A stretch of DNA of 64,000 bases from Anaerolineaceae bacterium. Its GTDB lineage: Bacteria > Chloroflexota > Anaerolineae > Aggregatilineales > Phototrophicaceae. The DNA is taken from NCBI GenBank assembly GCA_002702065.1, contig NZXX01000010.1, positions 1-64,000 on the forward strand, given 5' to 3'. Below are positions 43,576 through 52,383 of the stretch, piece by piece; the first letter of the stretch is position 1; each line of letters opens with the position of its first letter. Both the position numbers and the translations under genes were made by a program. The notes below the pieces were generated by a model. That model was not told the DNA's origin. It searched no databases and saw only the letters and a list, made by a program, of their open reading frames with translations.

Positions 43576-44571
43576 ATGAGCAGTGCAACAACCATGATGC
43601 GGACTCTGGGGCGGTCTGGCATCCCGGTCAGCGCGGTGGGCCTGGGCTGCTGGGCGATTGGGGGCAGCGGCTGGGTCGATGTCCATGATGATGAATCCAT
43701 GCGCGGCATTCAGCGGGCATTTGACCTGGGCGTGACGCTGTACGACACCGCCAACGGTTATGGCGAAGGCCGCAGCGAACGGTTGCTTGGTCAGGCATTG
43801 GCCGGTAAACGCCAGCAGGTGGTGATTGCGACCAAATTTACCTATGACTTTGATGAAGAAACCGGCGAATATCTGGGTGAGCGGATCAAGCCGGATGAAA
43901 TTCGCAGCCAGTGCGAAGCCTCGCTGCGGCGGTTGCAGACCGACTACATCGACCTGTATCAGTTCCACTGGAACGAGCTGCCAGCCGAAGAAGCAGGCGA
44001 GGTGCGCGACACGCTGGACGCGCTGGTGCAGGAAGGGAAAATCCGCACCTATGGCTGGAGCACCGATTTTCTGGACCGGGCGCAGTTTTTTGCAGAGCGA
44101 CCCGACTGCACCGCTGTTCAGATGGAGATGAACGTCATAGACGACAACCCGGCCATGACCGCGTTTATCGAAGAAGCCAATCTGGCGGGCCTTAATCGGG
44201 GGCCGCTGGCGATGGGCCTGCTGACCGGCAAATACACCGCCAGTTCAAAGATGCACAAGGATGATGTGCGCGGTGAAGATGCCCCGGACTGGATGAAGTA
44301 TTTTAAGGATGGCAAACCCAACCCGGAATGGCTGAGCAAGGTGGATGCGATCCGCCAGATTCTGACGAGCGATGGCCGCACGCTGGCACAGGGGGCGTTG
44401 GCTTGGTTGCTGACGCGCAGCCCACAGATGCTGCCCATCCCCGGTTTTCGCACCGTCGCGCAGGTTGAGGAAAACTGTAAGGCGCTGCAACTGCCGCTGC
44501 TGGCTCAGGCACAGATGGATGAGATCGACACGATTCTGGACCGCCCGAAAAAACCCGCGACGGTGGGGTAA
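43576..44571 (+). CDS. Aldo/keto reductase
   Basis: A 331-residue AKR: MMRTLGRSGIPVSAVGLGCWAIGG, GVTLYDTANGYGEGRSERLLG (Asp and Tyr), VVIATKFTYDF (Lys), LRRLQTDYIDLYQFHWNE (His), and IPGFRTVAQVEENC for the cofactor. The second ATG at 43576 has GGAGG 8 nt upstream; the ATG two codons earlier is too close to it. The upstream AraC gene suggests regulation as a unit. Confidence 0.93.
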   Translation: MSSATTMMRTLGRSGIPVSAVGLGCWAIGGSGWVDVHDDESMRGIQRAFDLGVTLYDTANGYGEGRSERLLGQALAGKRQQVVIATKFTYDFDEETGEYLGERIKPDEIRSQCEASLRRLQTDYIDLYQFHWNELPAEEAGEVRDTLDALVQEGKIRTYGWSTDFLDRAQFFAERPDCTAVQMEMNVIDDNPAMTAFIEEANLAGLNRGPLAMGLLTGKYTASSKMHKDDVRGEDAPDWMKYFKDGKPNPEWLSKVDAIRQILTSDGRTLAQGALAWLLTRSPQMLPIPGFRTVAQVEENCKALQLPLLAQAQMDEIDTILDRPKKPATVG

Positions 44572-44755
44572 ACGACCGTATGTCCGCACCCCCTCTCTAT
44601 TTGCCCGGTTGCGGCGGTGGCGAGGGGGTAATCTGCTTAACGTAAGTATCGCTTGTTGTACCAGCCGATTTTGGATGTACAGTGATAAGGACGTCATCGT
44701 ACTTTGCAATTACGACCGTGCCGTAAACCCAATGAGACTCTGACGAGGCTGCCCG

Positions 44756-45340
44756 ATGTCCAAACTGATCTACTTTATACCGATGTCGCTGGATGGCTTT
44801 ATCGCGGATGAAGGTGACGACTTCGATTGGTCGACGCCGGATGACGAGGTGATGGCCTTCATCAACGAGCTGCACCGGCCCATCGGCACCTACCTTTATG
44901 GCCGCAAGAACTATGAGACGATGACGGTTTGGGAAACGCCCGATGCCATGTCCGGTCTGACGCCCGCTATGACGGAATTCGGGCCGATCTGGCAGGCGGC
45001 GGATAAGATCGTCTATTCCAGAACGCTGGCGGCGGTTTCGACGTCGAAGACGCGTCTGGAACGGGCTTTCGAACCGCAACTGGTTCGCGATCTGAAGGCG
45101 CAGCTGCCTCACGATATGTCGGTGGCTGGTCCGAACCTGGCGGCACAGGCGATCCGAGCCGGGTTGGTCGACGAGTGTCACCTGCTTGTCGCGCCGGTGA
45201 TGCTTGGCGGTGGCAAGCGGGTTCTGCCCGGTAACATCGTCGTAGAGCTGGATTTGCTGGCTGAGCGCCGCGTGGGTCGTGGCTGGGTTTATCTGCGCTA
45301 TGGCATGCGGTTGGATAGAGTCAGCGGCCAGCCTGGGTGA
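44756..45340 (+). CDS. Dihydrofolate reductase-like / RibD C-terminal domain protein
   Basis: A 194-residue protein of the DHFR superfamily. The opening KLIYFIPMSLDGFIADEGDDFDWSTPDDEV and YLYGRKNYETM, then VAGPNLAAQAIRAGLVDECHLLVAPVMLGGGKRVLPG, are typical of RibD_C proteins of the YwjB/YyaP type. These are probably NADPH-dependent reductases whose substrates are unknown. It is not a true folate reductase by sequence. GAGG lies 12 nt upstream of the ATG. Confidence 0.92.
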   Translation: MSKLIYFIPMSLDGFIADEGDDFDWSTPDDEVMAFINELHRPIGTYLYGRKNYETMTVWETPDAMSGLTPAMTEFGPIWQAADKIVYSRTLAAVSTSKTRLERAFEPQLVRDLKAQLPHDMSVAGPNLAAQAIRAGLVDECHLLVAPVMLGGGKRVLPGNIVVELDLLAERRVGRGWVYLRYGMRLDRVSGQPG

Positions 45341-45567
45341 TATGCCTGCTATGAGCGAGATTGCCAGCAGCCAAAGTCAGGCTTCCGCGTTCCAGGCAGT
45401 CACGCGGCAATTTGTCCGATTCACAAACAAAGTTGTCCCGGTTCTCCCTTGCATGCCACCCCCCAATCCGCATACACTGTCCCTAAATTCAACATCGTTC
45501 GGTGGCTGATGTCCGGTCGTTTCTGCCGGGCAGGAAAAATTCTGTTTGAGAAAAGGGAGTACTTGTT

Positions 45568-46410
45568 ATGCTTACAGCCGAACAAAAACAGTTTTATGCG
45601 GACAATGGCTATCTGCTGGTCAAGGGGCTGTTCAGCAGGGAGGAAGCCGCCGCCTACCGGCAGGAAGGGCACGACCTCATCAACCGCATTTACCAGACCG
45701 AAACGGTCGATGCGACATGGGGCGGGGCGCGCCAGATTTCCAAAACGCAGACGCAGCTGCGCCACTGCCATGACGTCCAGTTTTACTCGGCGGCCTTCAG
45801 CAAGCTGATCGTCGATGACCGCCTGACCGGCGCGGCTGCCGACATTATGGGTACGCCCAATGTGCAGCTGCATCATACCAAGATGTTCATCAAGCCGCCG
45901 GAAAAAGGGTCGCCGTTCCCCATGCATCAGGATCAACCCTTCTTCCCGCACGACAATGACAGCATGATCGCGGCCATTATCCACTTCGATAATGCGCCGG
46001 TGGAAAAAGGCTGTGTGCTGGTGGTGCCCGGCAGCCACAAGCTTGGCCCGCTGCCCACCGCCGACGATGGCAACCATCTGCCGCTGGATAAGTACCCGCT
46101 GGAAAGCGCCGTCGCCTGCCCGGCGGAACCGGGAGACGTGCTGTTCTTCAGCTATCTGACGATTCATGGCTCCAACGTCAACGTCAGCAATGAAGAACGG
46201 ACGACGTTGCTGGTGCAGATGCGTGACCCCGAAGATCGCCCGTCGAAGCAGGTGCATCTGTCGAAGGGGCAGGGCATGATGCTGCGCGGCATCAATCCGA
46301 TTACCTCCTTCATCAAGGACCCGGTCGCCAATGGTGCTGGCCCAACGATGGGACCCACCATGGGACCGACGATGGGCGGTGACACGATGGGCGGCTCGCA
46401 GAAGATGTAA
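45568..46410 (+). CDS. Phytanoyl-CoA dioxygenase (PhyH) family protein with MGPT tail
   Basis: A 280-residue Fe(II)/2-oxoglutarate-dependent dioxygenase. The iron ligands are His120-x-Asp122 (MHQDQPFF) and His200 (YLTIHGSNVNVS), with Arg211 for 2-oxoglutarate. It hydroxylates an unknown metabolite. The last 23 residues are a low-complexity tail of MGPT/MGG repeats (GPTMGPTMGPTMGGDTMGG) encoded by a 9-12 nt tandem repeat, unlike the rest. AAGGGAG precedes the ATG by 8 nt. A good terminator follows. Confidence 0.9.
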   Translation: MLTAEQKQFYADNGYLLVKGLFSREEAAAYRQEGHDLINRIYQTETVDATWGGARQISKTQTQLRHCHDVQFYSAAFSKLIVDDRLTGAAADIMGTPNVQLHHTKMFIKPPEKGSPFPMHQDQPFFPHDNDSMIAAIIHFDNAPVEKGCVLVVPGSHKLGPLPTADDGNHLPLDKYPLESAVACPAEPGDVLFFSYLTIHGSNVNVSNEERTTLLVQMRDPEDRPSKQVHLSKGQGMMLRGINPITSFIKDPVANGAGPTMGPTMGPTMGGDTMGGSQKM

Positions 46411-46426
46411 GCCTGTATCAACCCTG

Positions 46427-46457
46427 ACGGGGCTGGCACACCGCTGGCCCCGTTTTT
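46427..46457 (+). terminator. Rho-independent terminator after the PhyH gene
   Basis: ACGGGGC and GCCCCGT form a 7-bp stem (13-nt loop with further pairing) followed by TTTTT. Confidence 0.8.
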
Positions 46458-46508
46458 GATTCCCCTGATCTGGGTACAAATGGTCGGATATTGGCCGGAC
46501 GCAGCTAT

Positions 46509-48074
46509 CTAGCCGATCAGCAGGGCAGCGCGCGACAGCCAGCGCAGGGCATAGCGGATGTCATGGTCGAGCTGTTTGCGAATTTGCTCTGGCGTTGCAT
46601 GCTCTTTCGACGGCGCCAGCTGCCCGGCGGCCACCATGTCGGCCAGTTCATCCACGAGCATTGGCAGCGTGTGCTGGCCGTCCAGAAACGGAGTCACGGC
46701 GCGGCTCAGGCCATCGAGTTCGACCTGTTCGTGGCGCAGGTTGCTGATGAGGGGAGCGATCTGCACCTGAAGCCGTGCCAGTGGGCTGGCAAGCGGGCGC
46801 TCGGAAATCTCGATGGTGAAATCCGGGCTGCATGTCATCATCTCGGCCATTTGCAGGCTGTAGGTGAACGCCTGAAGCAGATTGATCGCCAGCATATGCG
46901 CATCTTCGGGTGTGGGCTGCGCCAGGTTCAGGCGGGCACAGGCCTGTTTCAGCAGTGGCTCGAACCGCACCGCGCGCGGCGAAATCTGGCTGAGGTAACG
47001 CAGCGCCGCCGTTGTCAGCGGATGCTCGGCAGGGAAGGTCGACCCATCATGAGTACGGAAATATTCGTTGCCGTCGTTATCCGCCAGCAGCACAGCGCGC
47101 GATGAGATATACAGATGGCGGATGCGCTCGGCCCGCAGGGTGCGGTCCACATCGACAGACTCATGGCACAGCAGGGTGCGCCGGAATGTCTGGTGGCGGA
47201 CAAAATCCAGATATTGTTCCAGTTCGATGGTGTCATGCGCCATCTCCTGCAAGCGCAGCTGCGTGTTCTCCGGTAGGTCGTGCATCATCACCTGCGTGAA
47301 ATCCGCTTCCGCCAGATATTGCAGGCCGTGCTGCGCCGCGTGCTCGATAAACTGGTGAAAATACAGCGGCGTGTTGTATTCGCTCAGTTCGTCGTGCAGC
47401 AGCGCGGAATCCTCCCAGTCCGTGTGCCCGCCCAGCTTGTCGAAGCGCATGTCGGCATAAGTGTGCAGGAAGGCCGCATACGCCGAATTTTCGGATTCCG
47501 GAATCATCTGTACGAGGTCATTGATGAGTGTGCGGGCGAGGTCGGCGCGCTGGCGCGGGTCGGTCACTTTGCGCGTGTGATACTGCATCATCTCGCGCAC
47601 CATCAGCACCATATGCCAGCCGGGCAGCGTGTTATAGCTGATATAGGCCACCCCCTGCGGCGCGAGGTTCTGCTGGCAGATCGCCAACAGCTGGTCCTGC
47701 ACAGCGGGCGGCACCCACGCATAGATGCCGTGTACGATGATGTAATCGAATTCCCCAAAATCGGGCGCCACCTCCATAATGTCCATCGTCTGCAATGTGA
47801 TGTTGTCCAGGCCGAGCGCCGTCGCTTTCTGCTGCGCCATCTCGATCTGCCGGGCGGAGTTGTCGATGCCGGTAAAGGTGCTGTTGGGCAGGCCATACGC
47901 CATCGGGATCAGGTTGCCACCCCCGGCGCAGCCCAGCTCCAGCACTCGGCAGTTTTCCACCGGGGTTGGTTGCATACCGAGCAGAGTCGCAATGGCGGCA
48001 ATGCGCCCCGGATGCGTGTAGGCATAACACAGGTCAGGGTAGGGGACATCATCATAGGTGTGGGACTGGTTCAT
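46509..48074 (-). CDS. Class I methyltransferase with regulatory domain (paralogue 1)
   Basis: A 521-residue protein. Residues 1-230 hold a SAM-binding domain with VLELGCAGGGNLIPMAYGLPNSTFTGIDNSARQIE (motif I and II) and FDYIIVHGIYAWVP. A methyltransferase-regulatory domain (about 230-310) and a C-terminal winged-helix-like region (AVTPFLDGQHTLPMLVDELADMV) follow. It is typical of Chloroflexota, cyanobacterial and Rickettsia PKMT-like proteins; lysine methylation of a surface protein is one known role. The ATG at 48074 aligns with the start of its neighbour paralogue. The pair is a tandem duplication. Confidence 0.88.
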   Translation of the reverse strand: MNQSHTYDDVPYPDLCYAYTHPGRIAAIATLLGMQPTPVENCRVLELGCAGGGNLIPMAYGLPNSTFTGIDNSARQIEMAQQKATALGLDNITLQTMDIMEVAPDFGEFDYIIVHGIYAWVPPAVQDQLLAICQQNLAPQGVAYISYNTLPGWHMVLMVREMMQYHTRKVTDPRQRADLARTLINDLVQMIPESENSAYAAFLHTYADMRFDKLGGHTDWEDSALLHDELSEYNTPLYFHQFIEHAAQHGLQYLAEADFTQVMMHDLPENTQLRLQEMAHDTIELEQYLDFVRHQTFRRTLLCHESVDVDRTLRAERIRHLYISSRAVLLADNDGNEYFRTHDGSTFPAEHPLTTAALRYLSQISPRAVRFEPLLKQACARLNLAQPTPEDAHMLAINLLQAFTYSLQMAEMMTCSPDFTIEISERPLASPLARLQVQIAPLISNLRHEQVELDGLSRAVTPFLDGQHTLPMLVDELADMVAAGQLAPSKEHATPEQIRKQLDHDIRYALRWLSRAALLIG

Positions 48075-48128
48075 GGGGCCTTGCCTTCGATCAAGAAATG
48101 GATAGCAGCCAATCACGTATGTTTCAGA

Positions 48129-48214
48129 TACCTCACCCCTTGCCAACCTGCGGTTGTCTTTCCCCCCTCCATCAATGGAGAGGGGAGTCGAGCGATGCGA
48201 GACGGGGTGAGGTA
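48129..48214. repeat. Long inverted repeat, family B (copy 2)
   Basis: TACCTCACCCC and GGGGTGAGGTA are exact 11-bp outer arms. The centre CCCCTCCAT/ATGGAGAGGGG is a near-palindrome. It lies upstream of the first tandem methyltransferase gene, between it and the end of the second. Confidence 0.8.
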
Positions 48215-48309
48215 ATAAAAACGCTGTTTTTGCGTGTCAATCACGTGCCAATTACTGCACAAATGATCGTATTTTTGAGATGCTATTTTTACCGCACCAC
48301 ACCACCAGT

Positions 48310-49872
48310 CTATTCGACCAGCAGCGCGGCGTATACCAGCCAGTGTAGTGCATGATCGAGGTATTGGGCCAATTGCTGCCGCATTTGCTGGGGGTCGCTG
48401 ATGCGGCGTGACGGCGACAGTTTGCCAGATTCCACCAGCCCCACCAGTTCGCGCAGCAGGTCATCGCGGTTGTGCTGGCCATCGAGGAAAGGCAGCAGCG
48501 CGACATTCAGCCCATCGAGTTCCACTTGCTCATGCCGCAGATTACTGACAATGCGGCTGCTGCGGCCCTGCTGGCGGGCGACCGGGCTGATTTGTGGGTA
48601 CGGCGGCACCTCGACAGCGCATGACGGATCATAGGTCAGCAGTTCCGCGATCTGTGCACTGTAGGTAAAAGCTTCCAGCAGATTACCCGCCAGCGCAGCG
48701 GCTTGCTCGTCGGTGGGTGCGACCCCAGTCATCGCGCAGGCGCGTTGCAACAATTCGTCGAAAGCCATGGCGCGCGGCGAAATTGCGCTCAGGTGGTGCA
48801 GGGCGGCAGCGGTCAGCGGGTCTTCTGCCGGGTAGGTGGAGCCATCGGGAGTCTGGAATTGTGGGTCGCCGTCGCTGTCGGTGCCCGGTTGAGCGCGAGA
48901 CATCATAAACATATCGCGGACAGATTCGCTGCTGAGGGTGCGGTTGAGAGCAATGGAGTCATGGCACAGCAGGGTGCGCCGGAATGTCTGGTTGCGCACA
49001 AAGTCGAGGTATTGCTCCCGTTCGATAATATCGGAGGCGAGTGTTTGCAGCCGGGCGGTGGTGTGGTCCGGCAGATCGTGCGTCATCACCTGCGAGAAAT
49101 CCGCCTCAGCCAGATATTGCAGGCCGTGTTTTGCCCCATGTTCGATAAACTGGTGAAAAAGCACAGGCTGGTTAAACGGCCCCAGTTCGTCATGCAGCAG
49201 CGACGACTCTTCCCAGCCAGGGTGACCGTTAAAACGATTGAAGCGGATGTCAGCGTAGGTTTTGAGGAATGCCCGATAAGCGGATTGCTCGCCATCGGGC
49301 AGCATATTGGCCAGGTCGGTAATAAAATCGCGGGCTAGCTGGGCGCGGGTTTGCGGGTCGGTTTCGTTGCGAACATGATACAGCATCATGTCGCGGGCCA
49401 TCAGGATCATGGACCAGCCGGGCAGCGTGTTATAGCTGATATACGCAACCCCCTGCGGTGATAGATTCTGCTGGCAGATCGACAGTATTTTGTCCTGCAC
49501 GTGTGGCGGCACCCAGGCATACATGCCGTGAGCGATGATGTAATCGAACTGGCCGAACGCCGATGTGATGTCGAGCAGGTCCATCGTCTGAAACTCGATA
49601 TTATCGAGCGCCAGCGCCCTGGCAAACACCTGTGCCGCTTTGATCTGGCGGGCGGAGTTGTCGATGCCGGTAAAGGTGCTGTTGGGCAGGCCATATGCCA
49701 TTGGGATCAGATTGCCACCGCCGGCGCAGCCAATCTCCAGCACACGGCAGTTTTCCACCGGGGCCGGTTGCAGACCGAGCAGAGTCGCAATGGCGGCAAT
49801 GCGCCCCGGATGGGTATAGGGATAACACAGATCAGGGTAGGGGACGTCATCATAGGGGTGGGACTGGTTCAT
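48310..49872 (-). CDS. Class I methyltransferase with regulatory domain (paralogue 2)
   Basis: A 520-residue paralogue of the preceding minus-strand gene, with the same order: VLEIGCAGGGNLIPMAYGLPNSTFTGIDNSARQIK, FDYIIAHGMYAWVPPHVQ, a regulatory domain, and the C-terminal LLPFLDGQHNRDDLLRELVGLVES ending ALHWLVYAALLVE. The N-terminal halves are nearly identical at protein level, while the C-terminal halves diverge, which suggests different targets or partners. It begins MNQSHPYDDVPYPD, like the other copy. Both share a GGGGCCTTGCCTT-type sequence upstream (plus-strand reading). Confidence 0.88.
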   Translation of the reverse strand: MNQSHPYDDVPYPDLCYPYTHPGRIAAIATLLGLQPAPVENCRVLEIGCAGGGNLIPMAYGLPNSTFTGIDNSARQIKAAQVFARALALDNIEFQTMDLLDITSAFGQFDYIIAHGMYAWVPPHVQDKILSICQQNLSPQGVAYISYNTLPGWSMILMARDMMLYHVRNETDPQTRAQLARDFITDLANMLPDGEQSAYRAFLKTYADIRFNRFNGHPGWEESSLLHDELGPFNQPVLFHQFIEHGAKHGLQYLAEADFSQVMTHDLPDHTTARLQTLASDIIEREQYLDFVRNQTFRRTLLCHDSIALNRTLSSESVRDMFMMSRAQPGTDSDGDPQFQTPDGSTYPAEDPLTAAALHHLSAISPRAMAFDELLQRACAMTGVAPTDEQAAALAGNLLEAFTYSAQIAELLTYDPSCAVEVPPYPQISPVARQQGRSSRIVSNLRHEQVELDGLNVALLPFLDGQHNRDDLLRELVGLVESGKLSPSRRISDPQQMRQQLAQYLDHALHWLVYAALLVE

Positions 49873-49942
49873 GGGGCCTTGCCTTGTCCAGACTATCAGC
49901 CGTGACACGTGAATAATCTATTTCTGTTCCACCGAGAATGCT

Positions 49943-49969
49943 GTAGGGGCGACCCGACGTGGTCGTCCG
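49943..49969. repeat. Dispersed palindrome, family A (degenerate copy)
   Basis: GTAGGGGCGACC-CGACGT-GGTCGTCC is an imperfect hairpin between the second methyltransferase gene and the third-copy remnant. Confidence 0.6.
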
Positions 49970-49992
49970 GCGAGTGTACTCACACCACCGGC

Positions 49993-50060
49993 TTATTCGA
50001 CCAGCAGCGCGATGTATACCAGCCAGTGTAATGCATGTGCGGGGTATGGGGCCAGTTGCC
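49993..50060 (-). pseudogene. 3' remnant of a third methyltransferase copy
   Basis: Read on the minus strand, this segment encodes QLAPYPAHALHWLVYIALLVE and a stop. The intact paralogue ends QYLDHALHWLVYAALLVE. DNA identity continues over about 70 nt and then stops. It is therefore the broken 3' end of a further tandem copy, with the rest lost. The remaining part of the 405-nt gap holds no gene. Confidence 0.8.
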
Positions 50061-50277
50061 AGCTTGCTGTGCAGGCTGACCATGCTTCTTTTTCTCTGGG
50101 TGGGGCGCTCTGGTGAAGGGTTAAAGCTGGAGGGGTGTGGCGACAAGCTGCTCAACCGGACGCAGGTGACAGGTTGCGCTTTATGCCGGGCATCAGCAGC
50201 TCATGGCCACACATGTATTCCGCATTATTTGTAAAAGCTGGCGCTTCGCAAACCAATCCGATTCGGTCAACCAGAAT

Positions 50278-51108
50278 CTATGCCAGTCCCAGCCCTTTGA
50301 ACATCTCCACCTGGCCACGAATAGCGCGTTCGGTCGGCAGGCGCTCGATCGACGATGCGCCGAAAAAGCCATTAATGCCGGGCATCATCGCCAATGCGTT
50401 GCCAACATTTTCCGGCTCATCGAACGGGCCGCCGTGACAGATGACCAGAATATCCGGGCGAACGGTGCGTGCTGCCGCGGCAATTTTCATAACCGTTCCG
50501 ACCGCTTCATCCAGCGTCATGGCAACTGCCGCGCCGATGCTGCCGGCGGTGGTCAGGCCCACATGAGCGACAAGCTGGTCTGCACCGGCCTGCGCCATCG
50601 CTTTCGCCTGATCCTCATCAAAGACGTAAGGCGACGTGAACAGATCCTGTTCATGGGCCAGGCGGATCATGTCGATCTCTTTATCAAACCCCATGCCTGT
50701 GCCTTCCAGATTGGCCCGGAACTCGCCATCAATGAGGCCGACAGTTGGGAAATTCTGGACGCCCGAAAAACCAATCTCTTTCAGCTGCTTCATAAACACA
50801 GGCATCAGCCGGAACGGGTCGGTGCCACAGACCCCCGCCAGCACGGGCGTATCTTTCACGACTGGCAGCACCTCTGCCGCCATGTCGACCACGATCTGGT
50901 TGGCATCGCCATACGGCATCAGCCCTGCCAGTGACCCACGCCCGGCCATGCGGTAACGCCCGGAATTGTAGATGATGATGAGATCGGCACCCCCGGCTTC
51001 GGCAAACTTGGCGGAGATGCCGGTTCCGGCACCACAGCCCACAATCGGCTTGCCTGCCTCGACCTGAGCATGTAAGCGTCTGAGAATTTCATCGCGCTTG
51101 ATCGCCAT
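50278..51108 (-). CDS. PEP-hydrolase-like TIM-barrel protein (Tm-1 C-terminal type)
   Basis: A 276-residue TIM barrel with IVGCGAGTGISAKFAEAGGADLIIIYNSGRYRMAGRGSLAGLMPYGDANQIV, VLAGVCGTDPF and GFSGVQNFPTVGLIDG, then ADILVICHGGPF-type residues near the end. This is the phosphoenolpyruvate-hydrolase-like family, which forms the C-terminal half of plant Tm-1 proteins. A hydrolase or aldolase-type reaction on a small keto-acid or sugar acid is possible. It is the last gene of the operon and is 16 nt from the Tm-1-like gene. The ATG at 51108 follows AGAGGTG. Confidence 0.88.
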   Translation of the reverse strand: MAIKRDEILRRLHAQVEAGKPIVGCGAGTGISAKFAEAGGADLIIIYNSGRYRMAGRGSLAGLMPYGDANQIVVDMAAEVLPVVKDTPVLAGVCGTDPFRLMPVFMKQLKEIGFSGVQNFPTVGLIDGEFRANLEGTGMGFDKEIDMIRLAHEQDLFTSPYVFDEDQAKAMAQAGADQLVAHVGLTTAGSIGAAVAMTLDEAVGTVMKIAAAARTVRPDILVICHGGPFDEPENVGNALAMMPGINGFFGASSIERLPTERAIRGQVEMFKGLGLA

Positions 51109-51124
51109 GAATTCACCTCTTTCG

Positions 51125-52333
51125 TTAACTGAGCATTTCCAGCAGCGTCTGTGCGACCTTGCCGGAGAATTCCGGATCGTTGATATTATTGTCCATTTCA
51201 ATGATCGGGACACCATCTTTCAGATTCTGCTTGATGGCATCGAAGCAGGCTTTGTCCGCTTCGGGGTCCCAGAAGCGCCCGCCCTCGCTGTCCAGCATCG
51301 AGACACCTTTCAGGGGCAGAAGAATAGTGACGGGTGCGGTTGCGGCGTTGGCAGCGGCGGCGATCATCTTCCCCATTTGCTGATTCTCTTCCACATTGGT
51401 CCGCAACAAGGTGATGTCCGGGTTCCACTGATACAGATTCCGGTTACGATATTTCTCCGGTACCGTGTCGATGCCCCCAAAATTCGCCATATCCACACAC
51501 CCCGGCACGATGACAGCGGGGACACCTGCGCGCGACGCTGCCATCATGCGCTCTGGCCCAGCGTCGAATACACCGCCGCACACCGTATCAGCCAGCTCGG
51601 TTGTCGTCAGGTCGAACGATCCCACAATGTAGCCGTCGGAGATCAGGCTTTCCATCGTCTTGCCGCCAATGCCGGTTGCGTGGAACACCAGCACCTCATA
51701 GCCCTTGTTTTCGAGGATACCGCGCGCATGATCGACAGCCGTCGTGGTGTTCCCGAACATCGAGGCGGCAATGAGGGGCCTTTCGTCGGTGGTCTGGGTT
51801 GATTCGGTGAGTACCATACCCACAATCGCCCCGGCAGCGTTGGTATAAATGCGGCGGCTGATGCTGTTGATCCCGGCGACATCGACAATCGAGGGCATAA
51901 AGGTAATATCCCGCGTGCCTGCATAGGCACTGACATTGCCGCCGCCCACAGTGGATACCATCACTTTGGGAACGCCAACCGGCAGGGTACGCATGGCTGC
52001 GGTGGCAATCGACGTGCCGCCCGTGCCGCCCATGCCGATGATTCCATCCAGCCTGCCATCATCGTAGAGGCCGCGCACAACGTTTGCAAGACCCTTCGCC
52101 ATTGCCTGCATCGCTTCGTCTTTGTGGTCACCCGATGCCAGATAATTCAGATCGCCCCCGGCAGCGGCGACAACTTCCTCGCGCGTGATATCGGGCGCAA
52201 AGGCCGGCGCGCCCATCACACCAAAATCGACAACCAGTGTTTGAACGCCTGCGTGCTCAATCAGGTTTTTTACAAAAGCAAATTCGTCGCCTTTGGTATC
52301 CAGCGCGCCAATGATTACCACTGTTTTTGCCAT
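51125..52333 (-). CDS. Tm-1-like / UPF0261 family protein
   Basis: A 402-residue protein beginning MAKTVVIIGALDTKGDEFAFVKNLIEHAG, diagnostic for UPF0261. It continues with GMGGTGGTSIATAAMRTLPVGVPKVMVST and HATGIGGKTMESLI. In tomato, the homologous N-terminal half of Tm-1 binds a viral replication protein and ATP. In bacteria its native role is unknown, but it is often next to the PEP-hydrolase-like gene, as here. Being in a sugar operon, it probably belongs to a catabolic step. The ATG at 52333 is at the conserved opening. Confidence 0.9.
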   Translation of the reverse strand: MAKTVVIIGALDTKGDEFAFVKNLIEHAGVQTLVVDFGVMGAPAFAPDITREEVVAAAGGDLNYLASGDHKDEAMQAMAKGLANVVRGLYDDGRLDGIIGMGGTGGTSIATAAMRTLPVGVPKVMVSTVGGGNVSAYAGTRDITFMPSIVDVAGINSISRRIYTNAAGAIVGMVLTESTQTTDERPLIAASMFGNTTTAVDHARGILENKGYEVLVFHATGIGGKTMESLISDGYIVGSFDLTTTELADTVCGGVFDAGPERMMAASRAGVPAVIVPGCVDMANFGGIDTVPEKYRNRNLYQWNPDITLLRTNVEENQQMGKMIAAAANAATAPVTILLPLKGVSMLDSEGGRFWDPEADKACFDAIKQNLKDGVPIIEMDNNINDPEFSGKVAQTLLEMLS

Positions 52334-52383
52334 AAGATTTATCCTATTAGTTGAACGCAAAAAGTCTCTCTATTTAGGACTCA

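Noticed and set aside
44597..45181. Antisense frame of 194 codons opposite the RibD-like gene
   Set aside because: Arg-rich translation with no motif; the sense gene has clear DHFR-superfamily motifs and a ribosome-binding site.
46340..46407. Short tandem repeat considered as a CRISPR-like array
   Set aside because: The units are 9-12 nt, without spacers, and lie within an open coding frame (PhyH tail).
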